Shown: piece after piece, positions 1 to 11,706 of the stretch
Layout: every line of letters begins with the position of its first letter
Position numbering within the stretch: position 1 is the stretch's first letter
Assembly: GCA_036346375.1 (NCBI GenBank)
Contig: CM070510.1
Coordinates: 64,576,376-64,640,375 of the forward strand
Direction of reading: 5' to 3'
Source: Guadua angustifolia
Lineage: Eukaryota > Streptophyta > Magnoliopsida > Poales > Poaceae
DNA length: 64,000 bases
Position numbers and translations under genes: made by a program
Notes under the pieces: generated by a model
The model's input: the letters and a program-made list of their open reading frames with translations, nothing else
The model's database searches: none
Told to the model about the DNA's origin: nothing

Positions 1-344
1 AGCCGGCACCCGCAGGTCGATGGGCCATGAGAATCTGCAAGAATGGGGACGAAGCCAGGACCAAGAACAGTAAACCAAGATTAGGATGGAATGACGGATG
101 AGGTAGAGCAATCACAAGAAATCAATCGTCTGAGAGAGGCCTGGCGACCAAAATCAAAAGGAATCGATCGCACTGATGGCCTCCCGTATCATGTCCCTGC
201 AGTAGCGTAAGACGAATTTTAATCATACAACACATGATTTGAGGGGAGCGAGGGGTTGGGTGCGATCCAGATCGACCAGAGACGGTGCAGGAGGAGTAGG
301 GGCGGGTGGAGGAGCAGGGTCGATGGCGAGATCCATGGATAAGT

Positions 345-640
345 CTTGACGATCTCCTCGACGGAATCCAGCGGCGGCGATCGGAGGCGGACGGAAAATG
401 TGCGAGTGCTCAGATCAAGGGCGATGGCTCTGGTTCAGATGAGCCGGACCGGACGGACAAGAGCGAGGAGAAGAGGCGAGCGCGATGGGAGGCTTCGACG
501 ATCTCCTCGACGGAATCAGCCGGCGATTGGGAGGCGGACGAAATGTGCGAGGCTCGATCAAGGGCGATGGCTCGTTCAAGGCGAGCCGGACCGATGGGAC
601 AAGAGCGAGAGAAGAGGCGAGGCGCATGGGAGGCGACAAC
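345..640. repeat. two-unit tandem duplication, about 150 bp period
   Basis: A GC-rich segment starting with GACGATCTCCTCGACGGAAT at about 347 recurs at about 497 and runs to about 640, with roughly 10-15% divergence and small indels. It lies in a purine-rich stretch (about 250-760) that is open in several frames on both strands simply because it is GC-rich. No protein family is recognisable in any frame. It could be the remains of a 5'UTR or first exon of a minus-strand gene lying left of the window, but nothing here proves that. Confidence 0.7.
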
Positions 641-1081
641 GGGAGCGGAGGAGGCGAGGAGATAGCGGGGACGGGCGAAAGGCGTGGGGGAGAGGGCAAA
701 AGCGACAGAGAACGGGAGCAAGGAGAACTATGGGGATCGAGACAAGAATAAGCGGAGAATCGGTGAAGAACGAAGCAGCACAGAATCGGTGACGGAGGAA
801 GAACCAGCTGGCGGCCGACAAATGATTTTAACAGACTCAAGGCGGGATTTTAAATTGAGGCCACGCAGAACAAGATACGGAGCTCTCGGGAGAAACCCAG
901 AAAGTACTGGCAAGAGCCTCGAGAGCGCCAAATCTTTCACGCTTAATAGATAAGTTATTCCCATGCGTACCGCGATCTGCAATTGGCGTCTCATTGCCGA
1001 TCTGTACGTCACTGGGGCTGTATGAGCACCACTGTTGAACCAAATGAACACAACTCTGAAGTCTTTGTCATTAGTGTAAGA

Positions 1082-1541
1082 TAGAGGTGGATATCGAGCT
1101 GACTCGACTCGTTAAGATAACGAGCTAACTCGACTCAACTCGTTTTCTTAACGAGTTGAAAGCTCGATTTGTTAAAAACTCGAGTTGGCTTGAGTTAGCT
1201 CGTTAAACTCGTTACGATGCCTCTAACTATCTACTCATCAAGGTGATACAAAGCATCAATGTTCAATAGTTTTATGACTGTATGAGTATAGATGCCGTCG
1301 AGTCGAGAATTGGGAAATTGCAGATGTGAAATGGGGAAAAAGAATTGGATTTGAAGATTGAAGGAACATGATTAGGATTACAGACTTATAGTATTTTTTT
1401 TCCTTGACTCGTTAAGCTCATTAGCTCGCTCGTTTAACTCGATACCTTAACGAGTTCAAAATCCAACTCGACTCGACTCGTTAAGGAAGTTTTCGAGTAC
1501 TTATTAAACTTGCAAGTTTCGAGTTTTTTTTTTCCACCCCA
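1082..1541. mobile_element. hAT-type MITE, copy 1 (TAGRGGTGGATATCGAGCTG family)
   Basis: The left end reads TAGAGGTGGATATCGAGC. The right end reads GAGTTTTT...CCACCCCA, which is the inverted complement of the usual TAGGGGTGG hAT terminus. The flanks GTGTAAGA (1074-1081) and GCGTAAGA (1542-1549) match at 7 of 8 bases, an 8-bp target-site duplication (TSD) as expected for hAT. The interior is built from repeats of 'aactcgactcgttaa'. A second, better preserved copy lies at 46057-46520. No coding capacity. Confidence 0.85.
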
Positions 1542-1549
1542 GCGTAAGA

Positions 1550-3398
1550 TCTGCATTCTTCAGTTTGTACTGTACTCAGGAAACAGAGCACATGGGTGGC
1601 TACAGACATTGGGATGTCTTTGGCCCATGTATCTGAGTCATCTGACACAGTAGTAATCCAAACTCCCCACACCATGCCAATATAAAAGACAACAGACCTT
1701 GCATCCTACATCGGCAATTCCACGTTCACTAATGAATATAAAAACATACACATTAACTATAGTCAGCACGTACACATACTGACAGGAAATAGAGGACAAC
1801 GTAACCTGAAACTAGGGTTCACGACCTATTGGTCCTGCTCGAGAAATGGAATAGGTCAATAAACTGGTCTAATTCAAATACAAAATTTTGAAAAATTTAA
1901 GAAAAAAATTATCCAAAAGTTCTCTAAAATTATTATTAATAGCTTTTTAGCATCTGTCATGATTTTTTTTGAAAACCGAACCTTGTGAGATGTTTTTGAG
2001 CAAAACCGAATATAGATAATAGAAAAGGAGAAAAAGAAAAAAAAAACTTGCACAATTCAACCCACAGCAACTTAGGACCCAATAGCCCGGTCCGGCTCAC
2101 CCAGGGTTCTCCCATGTTTTAACTGTCTTCATGTTTTCGATAGCAATCCTTCTCGTCTCGATTCTCCTCTCGTCCCAACATCTGGCGTTGATTTTCGCTA
2201 TTTGCCAATTGATTTTCTGTTCAATCCGAGGTTGTCTCCCACATTCTGTTCTTCCAAAATTTATCTAATAACCCTTGCTTAGTTAGGAAAAAAAATAATT
2301 TGGCTATATTTATCCCGACTAATGAGCAAAATTTGGCACTGAAGCTCATTCATTTGGCTGGTTGGCTTTCGAATTATTTTACCGATGTCGGACTACCGAG
2401 TTCAAAAAATTTGACTTCAAATTTCGTTTGGCTTCTATCGATTTTCGATGAAATTTGATACCGTCATATGGGCTATTTTCGACGTCGGTTCGGTAATGTA
2501 AACCCTGCATGAAACTATTACAGAGATTCTTTAGGCTGCACTATGCACCATGCCCGCTGTTTCAAGCAGCACAGTGGGACTGAGGGAGATACAGAATCAG
2601 ATTAATGAAACAAATAACAAGGTCAAGGTGATCACTGATCTGTGAGCATCGTCGTCAGCCAGCAGCAACTTAGCAAAAGACGGCACAAGTTATTTTTATT
2701 GTTCATGTCATGGTCAGCAGCGCCTCAGCGGAGGCAGAGGTAAGCTGAACAGTGGTGAAACGGTTGGTTCGCTGCGCCCGGCGCGTCGCTCTCGCCCGCG
2801 GGCCATTGGCGTTTGTTTGTTTGTTTGTTTGTTTGTTGCTCCTCTTGTTGATTAGTGCAGGTTGCAGCTCTACGAATGCGGGCGTTTGATTCCATGACGT
2901 CCCGTCCCAGCGTGACGACTGACGAGGGGCCGTCGCTGTAGGGAAAAAGGAACCACACTGCTACTGTACTATCCTACCCCCATCAAACAGTTAGTACAGA
3001 CAGACAGGTGCAGTTAAACTTTTCATCGTACTGTAATTATTTAATATTTTTTAAGTATTTAAATTGGATATATGAAAATCATATATGTAGATTTGTCTTA
3101 AAAAGTACTTTCATAATACTATAATTTTATTAGGTTTTATAAGTATACTGTAATAAAAATTAGTGATCAGATATGTGTTTTGGAGACCATACCGATGTCC
3201 AAAATGATAATTATTTGTGACCGGAGGAAGAACCTAGGAAAGCATCTCTCATTATGTTCATCGCGATCATTAGTTAACTCTTAAGCTCGCAGATCTTATA
3301 GATGGTACAAAAGTAGCCATGTGGTCGCAAGTTTGCGGAGAAGCTAGCTCTTATTGTTCCTCTCCGGCTGCATCCGGAGCATTAACGACCTCGCTAAA
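1550..3398. other. gene-free intergenic stretch
   Basis: No convincing coding region. It holds AT-rich DNA, a (GTTT)n microsatellite at about 2811-2837, and a segment at about 3060-3180 (around 'catatatgtagatttgtct') that resembles 9268-9340 and is probably an old dispersed repeat. Confidence 0.6.
2811..2837. repeat. (GTTT)n microsatellite
   Basis: About 6-7 uninterrupted copies of GTTT, a simple-sequence repeat. Confidence 0.95.
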
Positions 3399-3401
3399 TA
3401 A

Positions 3402-3632
3402 GGGTTTGTTTGATAGAGTTCTAGATCTCAACTTCACTTGATATCTGAAACTTGTAAGTTAAAATAAAATGAATTAAGTTTATATTTTCGGTTTAAAATG
3501 TAAACAAAATGATTTATCTAAACACTTTTAATATGTTCACAGCTCTAGCTCCACGGATCTAATGGAGTTAGAAATACCCAGCTCTATCAGATCCATAAAT
3601 CTAATAAAGTTGAAACCCTACCAAACACACCC
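3402..3632. mobile_element. Tourist-like MITE (PIF/Harbinger), TSD TAA
   Basis: The left terminus GGGTTTGTTTGATAGAG is imperfectly mirrored by the right terminus CTACCAAACACACCC. Both sides carry TAA (3399-3401 and 3633-3635), the usual 3-bp Harbinger duplication. It is 231 bp, AT-rich and non-coding. A relative with the same layout lies at 25905-26131. Confidence 0.75.
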
Positions 3633-3635
3633 TAA

Positions 3636-5224
3636 ATAGCCATACATGAACGTCGAGTAAAATGGGCAAGAAGGTCCCGGTTGGAAAGCAAGATCACGTA
3701 CATCAGGGCAGTGCGTAGGCGGAGAGCAGAGCTAGAATACGACGGACGGAACGGCCAAGCGACGTTTCAGGGTGGCCAAGAGCCTCCCTGACCTGACCTG
3801 GCTGCGAATCCCAGCTCGGCTCTACCGGCGATTTGTCTCGGTTTGTCCTCAGTTCGCCACCAACGGCAACGGGAGCAACAGCGACATTTATTCGTTTGCG
3901 CGCTCGGTAAATCAACAATTCAACCCGCATTAATTTTCAACAACAATTAAAGCTTAAGCTCAATTAAACTCAGTAAAAGTTAACATACAATAATAATTAA
4001 CATGTGATCCCTAAATTTATTCAGGCTCACGAGCTTAGGAGCAAGCTCGACCTCGGTTTGTTTGAAGCTCGAGCCAAACTCGAATTGGGCGTGAAATGAG
4101 CCGAACTCGTGCGGCGCCGGATATGATAGGCACAATCCACAATACCGCTACAGGTCCAATACTACTCCGGCGGTTAGTTCATCTGCTTAATAATTGTTTA
4201 AACAGAGCATCAACAACGTTGCGAGCTTGAAAAGGATCCATGACATGCGACCATTCATGGACAAATTTGGATCCTTTTCGGGCCCTACCCGAGGCCAGAG
4301 CAACGGTGACATCTCTTGGTTCGCATCACCTCGCTCTTATATGCCGCCGCATATTCCAGTTTCTCCCGGGCGCCCTGAAGGTAGAGACTGGCCCTAAAAG
4401 GCCGTGACGTCGAAATGAAAAGACGGCTAGATTGATGCATTCACCTCACCAAATGGCAGGTAGGCTAAGCTACTGATTATGATTTTATGCAAGTGAACAC
4501 ATTGATCGGTTTATCTGCTATTTCCTTCTTAATAATAGTTATGCAGCAATGCTCTTGCTGCCCTTTCAAAAAAAAAAACACATTGATCGGTTTCAGTGTC
4601 TCCTCGGCTGATAGAAAGTTCAGCTCCCGCTCTACAAGTGAATGATTCCTACTATTCGTGTGTTCCGGTCCAAATAAAGCGTAAGTGATGCTATGCAAAC
4701 GAGATAGGATCTGGATGGGAGGTGCTTCAATGCATCATTTTCTGAAATTTACATAGATATTAAAGCACGAATGAAGTAAAGACGGTGATTACTTACCAAT
4801 TCTATATAACTTAGACTAAGGGTGATACGTAGAAGCACGTTAAAAAAAACACACAAACATCATCCTTAGAGGAAAAGGATGCGCGGAATCGTCTCTTTCC
4901 AACAGATCTGACACAGATTTTCAGCCGCAACGCCGTCGCAAGGAGGTAGAATCTGAATCTCGTCATTTCTTACTGCAGGTACGCATGCTATGGCCTTGTG
5001 TCCGACTGTAGTGTACTGCATCTGCATCACGAGCCAAGATTTGTCTACTGTTGGTAGCAGAAAGGGAGAGGGGATGGCATCTGAGCAGAGGTTCTCAGCA
5101 AAGTGCCCAGCACCTCAAAATTGCACCCCTGTGATCAGTCCTGATGATCTGGAGGGAGTCCCTCGACTATTTTGATGCTCATTTCCATACCATGTGTTTC
5201 CATGTGCATGTGGGCACAAGACTT
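3636..5224. other. gene-free intergenic stretch
   Basis: No gene supported. A 16-bp phrase (acacattgatcggttt) occurs twice, at about 4498 and 4579. A segment near 4735-4815 (ending 'gattacttacc') resembles 42015-42080 and 15390-15425, which suggests fragments of one dispersed repeat. Confidence 0.5.
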
Positions 5225-6036
5225 CGGCTCCCATGCTGCCTTCTCTCATCCTCCTCCCTTCAGGTGTGATGAGCGATCTAGGTGACTACTCTTCGCTTTA
5301 GCGTCTTTATCTCTTACTAGCGTTGTTCATACATTTCTTTTGACCTATGTCATCTTAGATCGATTCATGGATTCGCTTTCTTAGGCGACACAACTCATTT
5401 TTAGATGCACTCTATGGACTTGATGATCGTGGTGCCTATTGGCTAGCTCGCGAATCTGTCATCATCGAGAGTCGAATATCTAAAATTGTTTGTCCGGCCT
5501 TGAGAAGGTGGCCGTTGCTATTGGCTAAGATTAAGTGGTATGGCGGCACTAGCTCGGAATGAGGGTGGTTGCAACATTGAATCTCCCAGATTTCGATTTC
5601 AGTGGAGAAATTCCTAGGTCCGACCTTAGTTGGTTGTGCTCGCAATAGCCTTGTTGAAGGTATTGTTTTGTAGTTTGAGGATTTATCTCGAGGTGAAAAC
5701 CTTTGGTCCGCCTTCACTTGGTTGGATCATGGCGGCGGCGCGTGTGCGTGACGAGTCCTTCTTGGAGGCGTTGTCATTGGAGAGCTTTTATCGCGGTCCA
5801 AGTGTTGCTATGTTGGTGGATAGCCTTGAAGACAATATTGCGTGATGTAGTTTGTTGACATTTTGCCTTTGTCTTTTCTTTTGTGTGTGTGTTTATCGGT
5901 ACACCCTAGTTGTGTAGAGGTTTAAGTCTTCTTAGTATAATTGTATCACCTTGATGTAATTTACTAAGATTATTTTAGTATAATTATATCACCTTGATGT
6001 AATTTACTAAGATTAATAAAACTTCCGTTATCGAAA
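5225..6036 (+). mobile_element. 3' tail of a degenerate LINE-like retrotransposon
   Basis: The segment ends in an AATAAA-like signal and 'acttccgttatcgaaaaa', closely resembling the end of the coding LINE at 14096-14122. A 45-bp phrase beginning TTAGTATAATTGTATCACC is tandemly duplicated just before the tail (about 5933-6018). No reverse transcriptase motif remains, so it is heavily truncated or decayed. The 5' boundary is approximate. Confidence 0.5.
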
Positions 6037-6289
6037 AAGGGTTGATGAGTTTATACCCTTCTTCGTCCCATATATGTGATATTTTTGGAGAAATTTGGCC
6101 TTATATGCATTGTTTAAGGGAAAATCTGGTCTTTCTGTTTTTTTAACTTAGGAAGACAAGGGTAATGACGTAAATTCATTACATTTGAAACTTTGGTTAC
6201 CAATACCATTTTAAGATTTAGATTGTATACATCAATATCAACTCTATTACAGGCGGAAGATTTCGAGAGCAGCCAGCAGGTCCACGTGG

Positions 6290-9245
6290 CGCCCTGTAAT
6301 TTCACGAAAAAGCTCCTCCGTTTTTCCGAAATTGCGGATAGGTCCTTCGCGATTTTTTGTGAGACGAAAATATTTTTTTTCTTCGCGTTTGGGTCCCCGG
6401 CGCAAGATTTTACTAAAAGCCTCCGTTAATCTCAAATCGCGAACAAGCCCTTTTCTAATTTTTCAGATAGCGTAACAGTCCAAAAAATAACAAAACAGTC
6501 CCCGCTTTACGTCGGGTCCTTTCTCCGCTTTTTCCCGGAAAAATTTTTTCACACCAAAAAATGGAAAAATGTTTCACTACCAAAAAACCCGGAAAATGTT
6601 TTCACGCCTAAAAACCGAAAATGTTTCACGCTAAAAAACCGAGAAAAATGTTTTCGTACGCCAAAAAAACAATAAAAAGCCACACAAAAAACGCAGATTC
6701 ATCAAGGTTTATAACAACTTAGAGATTTGCCAACCGGTCATAGCCACGGCTTTTTTTTTAAACATGTGAACGTAGAGTATACGACGACAAAAGAAGGTTG
6801 TCGCCTCTAATAATTTTTGTCATGAACATGTACTATTACTTGGTGGACGTGTAGAGAACATGTCCTCGCTTCTTACGTCGTCCTTTCTCCGCTTTTTCCG
6901 GAAAAATTTTTCACACCAAAAAACGGAAAAAATGTTTCCACTACCAAAAATCCGGAAAAATGTTTTACCAAAAAAATGGAAAAATGTTTCACTACCAAAA
7001 ACCCGAAAAAATGTTTTCGCTTCCCAAAAAACGGAAAAATGTTTCGCCAAAAAAACCGAAAAAATGTTTTCGCCGCCAAAAAAACAAAAAAAGATTTTCG
7101 CCACAAAAAAACACCGATTCGTCAAGGTTTATAGAACTTAGAGATTTGCCAATGTGTCATTCATGGTTTTTTTAAACATGTGAACGTAGAGTATTCGACT
7201 CGACAAAAGAAGGTTGTCATCTCTAATAATTTTTGTCGCGAACATGTACTATTACTCGGTGGACGATGTAGAGAACAGTCCCCGCTTTACGTTCGTCCTT
7301 TCTCCGCTTTTTTCCGCAAAATTTTTCACATCAAAAAAAAACTAAAAATGTTTCCGCTACCAAAAACCCGAAAAAAAATTTTTATTGCCCAAAAACCGAA
7401 AAAATGTTTCACTGCAAAAAAACCTAAAAAAATTTTACTACCAAAAACCGAAAAAAGTTTTCGTCACAAAAACACAAATTGTCGAAGGTTTATAGCAACT
7501 TAGAGATTTGCCAACGAGTCATAACCATGGGTTTTTAAACATGTGAACGTAGAGTATTCGACTCAACAAAAGAAGGTTATTATCTCTAATAATTTTTGTC
7601 GCGAACATGTACTATTACTCTGGACGGTAGAGTGTTAGGCTCGACAAAAGAAGATTGTCGCTCTAATAATTTTTCGCTTTTTTCCTCATGTTCACGTGAC
7701 GGGTCATTCGCAATCATAACATGCTGGTTTTTTTAAACATGTGAACGTGTAGAGTATTCGACTCGACAAAAGAAGGTTGTCGTCTCTAATAAATTTTTTT
7801 CGCGAACATGTACTATTACTCGGTGAACGTGTAGAGTCTTAGGCTCGACAAAAGAAGATTGTCATCTCTAATAATTTTTCACCCTTTTTCCTCATGTTCA
7901 CGTACAGGTCATTCGCCTTTATTTTTCCGTTTAAAAAAAACCGTATTTTTTTATTCACGGTTGTGTTCTCCGCTTTTCACGGAAAAAGTTTTCGCCACCG
8001 TGAGATATGTGCAAAATTTATCTCTAGACTTTTTCCCAAATTTCGATTTTCCATCTCGATCTCGATATTTTTTTAAACATGTATTATTACTCTATGGACG
8101 CCAGTAAAGTATTAAGCTTGACAAAAGAAGATTGTTATCTCTAATAATTTTTCGCCCTTTTTCCTCTAGACTATTTTTTCACGGTGGGTGGTTTTGCGAA
8201 CATATATTATTACTCGGTGAACGATAGAGTATTCGACTCGACAAAAGAAGGTTGTCATCTCTAATAATTTTGTCCTTTTCCTCTAGACTATTTTTGACAT
8301 CGTTTTTCTTAAAAACTAAAAGCCGAGATTACACAGCTTTTCCCCAAAAGTATTAAGCGATCAAAATTTCAAGTGACGCAAACAAACAAATTACAGATGC
8401 CGTTGGCGTAGCGTGGTCATTATCTAGTAAAACACCTATATTCGCAAGAATCAAGAACCAACCAGTATGCCCACCTGTCATCACGTCGTTTTGCAAAAAA
8501 CCCTCCGCTTTCTTCAAATTACGGATAGGTCCTTCGCGATTTTTTGTGAGACGAGAATATTTTTTTTCCTTCGCTTAGGTCTCGCCCGGTAATTTACTTA
8601 AAAAGCCTCCCGTTAGTTTCAAATCACGAACAAGCCCTTTTCTAATTTTTCGTGATAGCTAATGTGTCCAAAAAATAACAACTGTGTCCCTCGCTTCTTA
8701 CGTTCAGTCCTTTCTCCGCTTTTTCCGGAAAAATGTTTTCGCCACCTAAAAACCGAAAAAATATTTTGCCACCCAAAACCCGGAAAAAATGTTTTCACAC
8801 AAAAAAACGCAGATTCATCGGTTTTATATCACTATGGATTTGCTAACCGTCAGAATCATGGCTTTTTAAAAAATGTAGATTCGTCGCAGACGATTTATAG
8901 CGACCAATGGATTCGGCCGGTCCTAACGACCTATTTTTTAGCAAACGCAACAAAAAACCGGAAAAAATGTTTTCAAGACCTAAAAAACTGAAACAATGTT
9001 TTGTCCGCATGGATTCGCCAAATGGGTCCTAACGACCCATTTTTTTTTTAACAAACGCAACCAAAAACCGAAAAAATGTTTTCAAAGACAAAAAAAACGA
9101 GAACAATGTTTTCACATTCAAAAACACGGATTCATCGAAGGTTTATATCAACTTATGGATTTGCCAATGGTCATAACTCATCGAAGGTTTATATCAACTT
9201 ATGGATTTGCCAAGGATCATAACCGCGTGCTATCGAATTCAACCG
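6290..9245. repeat. higher-order A/T-rich tandem array with 20-25 bp sub-repeats
   Basis: Monomers of roughly 330-390 bp recur from about 6480, 6870 and 7275, with partial copies beyond. Each starts near 'tcctttctccgctttttcc', continues with many short units of the form CCAAAAAACCGGAAAAATG, then 'gatttgccaa', 'aaacatgtgaacgtagagta' and 'cgacaaaagaaggttgtc', and ends near 'catgtactattactcgg'. A separate leader of about 180 bp at 6300-6480 recurs at 8490-8700, giving a second-order repeat. Short lysine- and phenylalanine-rich frames on both strands are by-products of the A/T runs. The whole block behaves like a satellite or decayed transposon array, not a gene. Confidence 0.85.
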
Positions 9246-9504
9246 CATTGGCGCTTTTTACCTAGTAAAAATCATATGCATAGATTTGTCTCTAAAAATA
9301 ATTTTATAATATTATAACTTTATTATGAGTGACATGCTTTCGTGATTAGAGGGAGTATTAATCACGAACCAGGGCCCCTGTTATCGACTCTTCTCCAAGT
9401 GTTTGCACTAAACACTGATTGAACACAAAATTCTGTCTCACATCATCTAGACTAAACAAATTGCCACCATCTATAAAGGAAACTAGCGTACCATCCTCTT
9501 GTCA

Positions 9505-9823
9505 CAGGTTTTATCAATCTTGTGCATGACAGCCCAACATATTGAAAATTCGATTCCTCCGTGGATATTTCTATACTTGCCGGTCCTCTCAATTACATCA
9601 ATGATTGCTCAGATTCCATCTTCCATTTGTTTATATCCTTGGTTAACTTAACCCCATGCTTATGTCAGGCACACCACCAGGCCTAGTTTAATAATGCCAC
9701 TTATTGCATGCCTAAAAAAAATTGCAATGCCTTTTCCTCCAGGAATCTGGTGGGTAGTTATTAGCATTCCTTTTGGTACTAACAATCCTATGCTCCTGTT
9801 TAGAATACATGATTTGTTTTTAA
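9505..9823. repeat. segmental direct repeat, copy A
   Basis: About 290 bp (from 'acatattgaaaatt' to 'tgatttgtttttaa') match 10278-10570 at roughly 90% identity over the full length. Copy A is interrupted at its right edge by the MITE at 9824-10196, and its continuation resumes at 10197. Confidence 0.85.
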
Positions 9824-10196
9824 GAGTAAATTTTATAAAGCCCTAGGTTTTGTAGTCGTTGTTGTACAAAACCTTAGATATTGTAACTTGTGTCACTAAA
9901 CCCTATGTATTATGGTCATAGTATTTTATATAACCCTACCTCATTACAATTACTCCTCCATAATCGCAACCACACATGATGACGATAAGTTGTTCTCCCT
10001 ACTTGACACCTCCAAAGCAGATGATAGAGGACTTCACACGCTACCACTTCCAGCAGCTCATCTTCACCGTGGCCATAATACTTACGGTTTTGTGAAATAT
10101 TATGGCCATAATACCTAGAGTTAAGTAACACAAACCACAATATCTAGGGTTTTATGCAACACGACCGCAAAACCTGTGATTTTATGAAATTTACTC
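9824..10196. mobile_element. long-TIR MITE inserted in duplicated DNA
   Basis: The left arm GAGTAAATTTTATAAAGCCC continues for more than 80 bp and is matched by the reverse complement of the right arm, including AGGTTTTG and CCCTA blocks. Both sides have TTTTTAA (9817-9823 and 10198-10204). The paralogous copy near 10555-10570 lacks the insert and gives an empty-site comparison. The family is uncertain (hAT- or Mutator-like). Non-coding. Confidence 0.75.
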
Positions 10197-10277
10197 ATTT
10201 TTAAAAAGGATTTAATGGGAATTGAACTGTTTATTTAAAATTTATGAAAAAACAGGCGAAATTTCTACGGTCCAAAC

Positions 10278-10570
10278 CCAACATATTGAAAATTTGATTC
10301 CTCAGTGGCTATTTCTATACTTGCTGGTCCTCTCAATTACATCAATGGTTGCTCAGATTCCATCTTCCATTTGTTTATATCCTCGGTTAACTTAACCCCA
10401 TGCTTATGTCAGGAACACTACCAGGACTAGTTCAATAATGCCACTTATTGCATGCCTTAAAAAGTTGCATTGCCTTTTCCTCTACGAATCTGGTGGGGTG
10501 TTGTCGGCATTCTTTTGTACTAACCAGCGTATGCTCCTGTTTGGAGCACATGATTTATTTTTAAAAATAG
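10278..10570. repeat. segmental direct repeat, copy B
   Basis: This is the second copy of the segment at 9505-9823. It keeps 'ctgctggtcctctcaattac'-type blocks in the same order, with scattered substitutions and small indels. It has no MITE at the position occupied in copy A. Confidence 0.85.
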
Positions 10571-10720
10571 AATTTCGTAGGAATTAAAATTTTTATTTAA
10601 AATTTATAAAAAATATGTAAAATTCGTACATTCCAAACATGCTCTAAAATAGGAGAGTATGAACTCAAAATAAATTTGGCACACGAATAAACCATAACTT
10701 TTCGATCTAGGCATTGCTTA

Positions 10721-10994
10721 GGCTCTATTTGGTTGGGCTTTTTCACCAGCTTAAAAGGCAAAAAGCTAAAGCCTAAACAAACAATTAACTTTTTATCTAG
10801 GCTTTTCAAAAGTTATAAACTTCCATATAACTAAAAACCATAAGCCACTAAAGAGAGACTTTTTTTGACTTATTGTTGATTGGTTTTAGACTAATAACAT
10901 TAAAGTTAGATAAAATTACCCATCTCTATCACGCACAAAAGCTATTAGCTTTTAAGCTATAAACCAAAAAGCCTAAACCTAAACAAACAGGACC
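10721..10994. mobile_element. Tourist-like MITE, TSD TTA
   Basis: The left end GGCTCTATTTGGTT and right end AAACAAACAGGACC are imperfect inverted repeats flanked by TTA on both sides (718-720 and 995-997 of the 10-kb block). The interior has repeated 'aaaagcctaaa' palindromic blocks. A further MITE-like fragment beginning GAGCATCTCCAATAG follows immediately (about 10998-11130). Confidence 0.7.
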
Positions 10995-11706
10995 TTAGAG
11001 CATCTCCAATAGTGCCTAAAATCTATTCCCAAAACACGCCTCAAAAAAACTCGACTCCTCATTTTTGTGCGCTTTGTCCGCTCCCAATCAAAGAATGGCC
11101 AACCGGACCAATTCAAGGCTGTTGGAGAACAAGGTATTTTATGAGACCCAAAAATTTTGGGGACTAGAATATTAAGGAGTCTAAATATTGGAATCTGGAG
11201 ATATAACGATATTAAGTCCTTATTTAATAGGTCCATTTTCACGCATAATATTTGACTGTTCCTCGAATAAACAACTGCATCTGTTGGCAGAGTTGTAAGA
11301 GCTGTGCGTTGTATCAAGCAAGTCAATTCCTCTCTTATCTGTTTTTCTAGTGACAGGTGATACGCACCTGTTCCAAAACACAAAAACTCCGCCTTTCCTA
11401 ATGTTCCTGCATTTGCAATATGTTCGTAAGTCACTCCACTATAGCTTTTTACTATGGAAAATATATTGTGAAAATAAAGAAAAACTACAAAATGTTCGAG
11501 CAATCGTACCAATCAGCTTGCTATGCAATTTAAGGCAAATCTAGCCAACTTTGCATTTACCACTCCTTTTTCTCGTACATGGTTTGCAAATTGCAATATA
11601 GACAAGTCGCCAAACATCGTTTCAAGATAGCACCACAATGATTAGAAAAAAGAGTATAGTAGCATTAGACACACATGATCACACTGACACATACCAGTAA
11701 CTCCAG
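10995..11706. other. gene-free stretch with a MITE-like fragment
   Basis: The first about 135 bp resemble a Tourist-type end (GAGCATCTCCAATAG against CTGTTGGAGAAC). The rest is AT-rich. A 177-codon minus-strand frame spans the region but crosses the MITE fragment and shows no family resemblance, so it is not called as a gene. Confidence 0.45.

Noticed and set aside
306..840. Several overlapping frames on both strands near the left edge
   Set aside because: They follow a purine-rich tandem duplication, and the encoded peptides are low-complexity.
6820..7175. Phenylalanine-rich and lysine-rich small proteins
   Set aside because: By-products of the A/T-rich tandem array: both strands are open in the same place and the pattern follows the repeat period.
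6290..9245. CRISPR-like array
   Set aside because: Repeats are diverged and contiguous, without unique spacers of uniform length, in a plant nuclear genome.
10979..11512. 177-codon minus-strand open frame
   Set aside because: It crosses a MITE-like fragment, has no family motif and lacks a plausible promoter or splice context.
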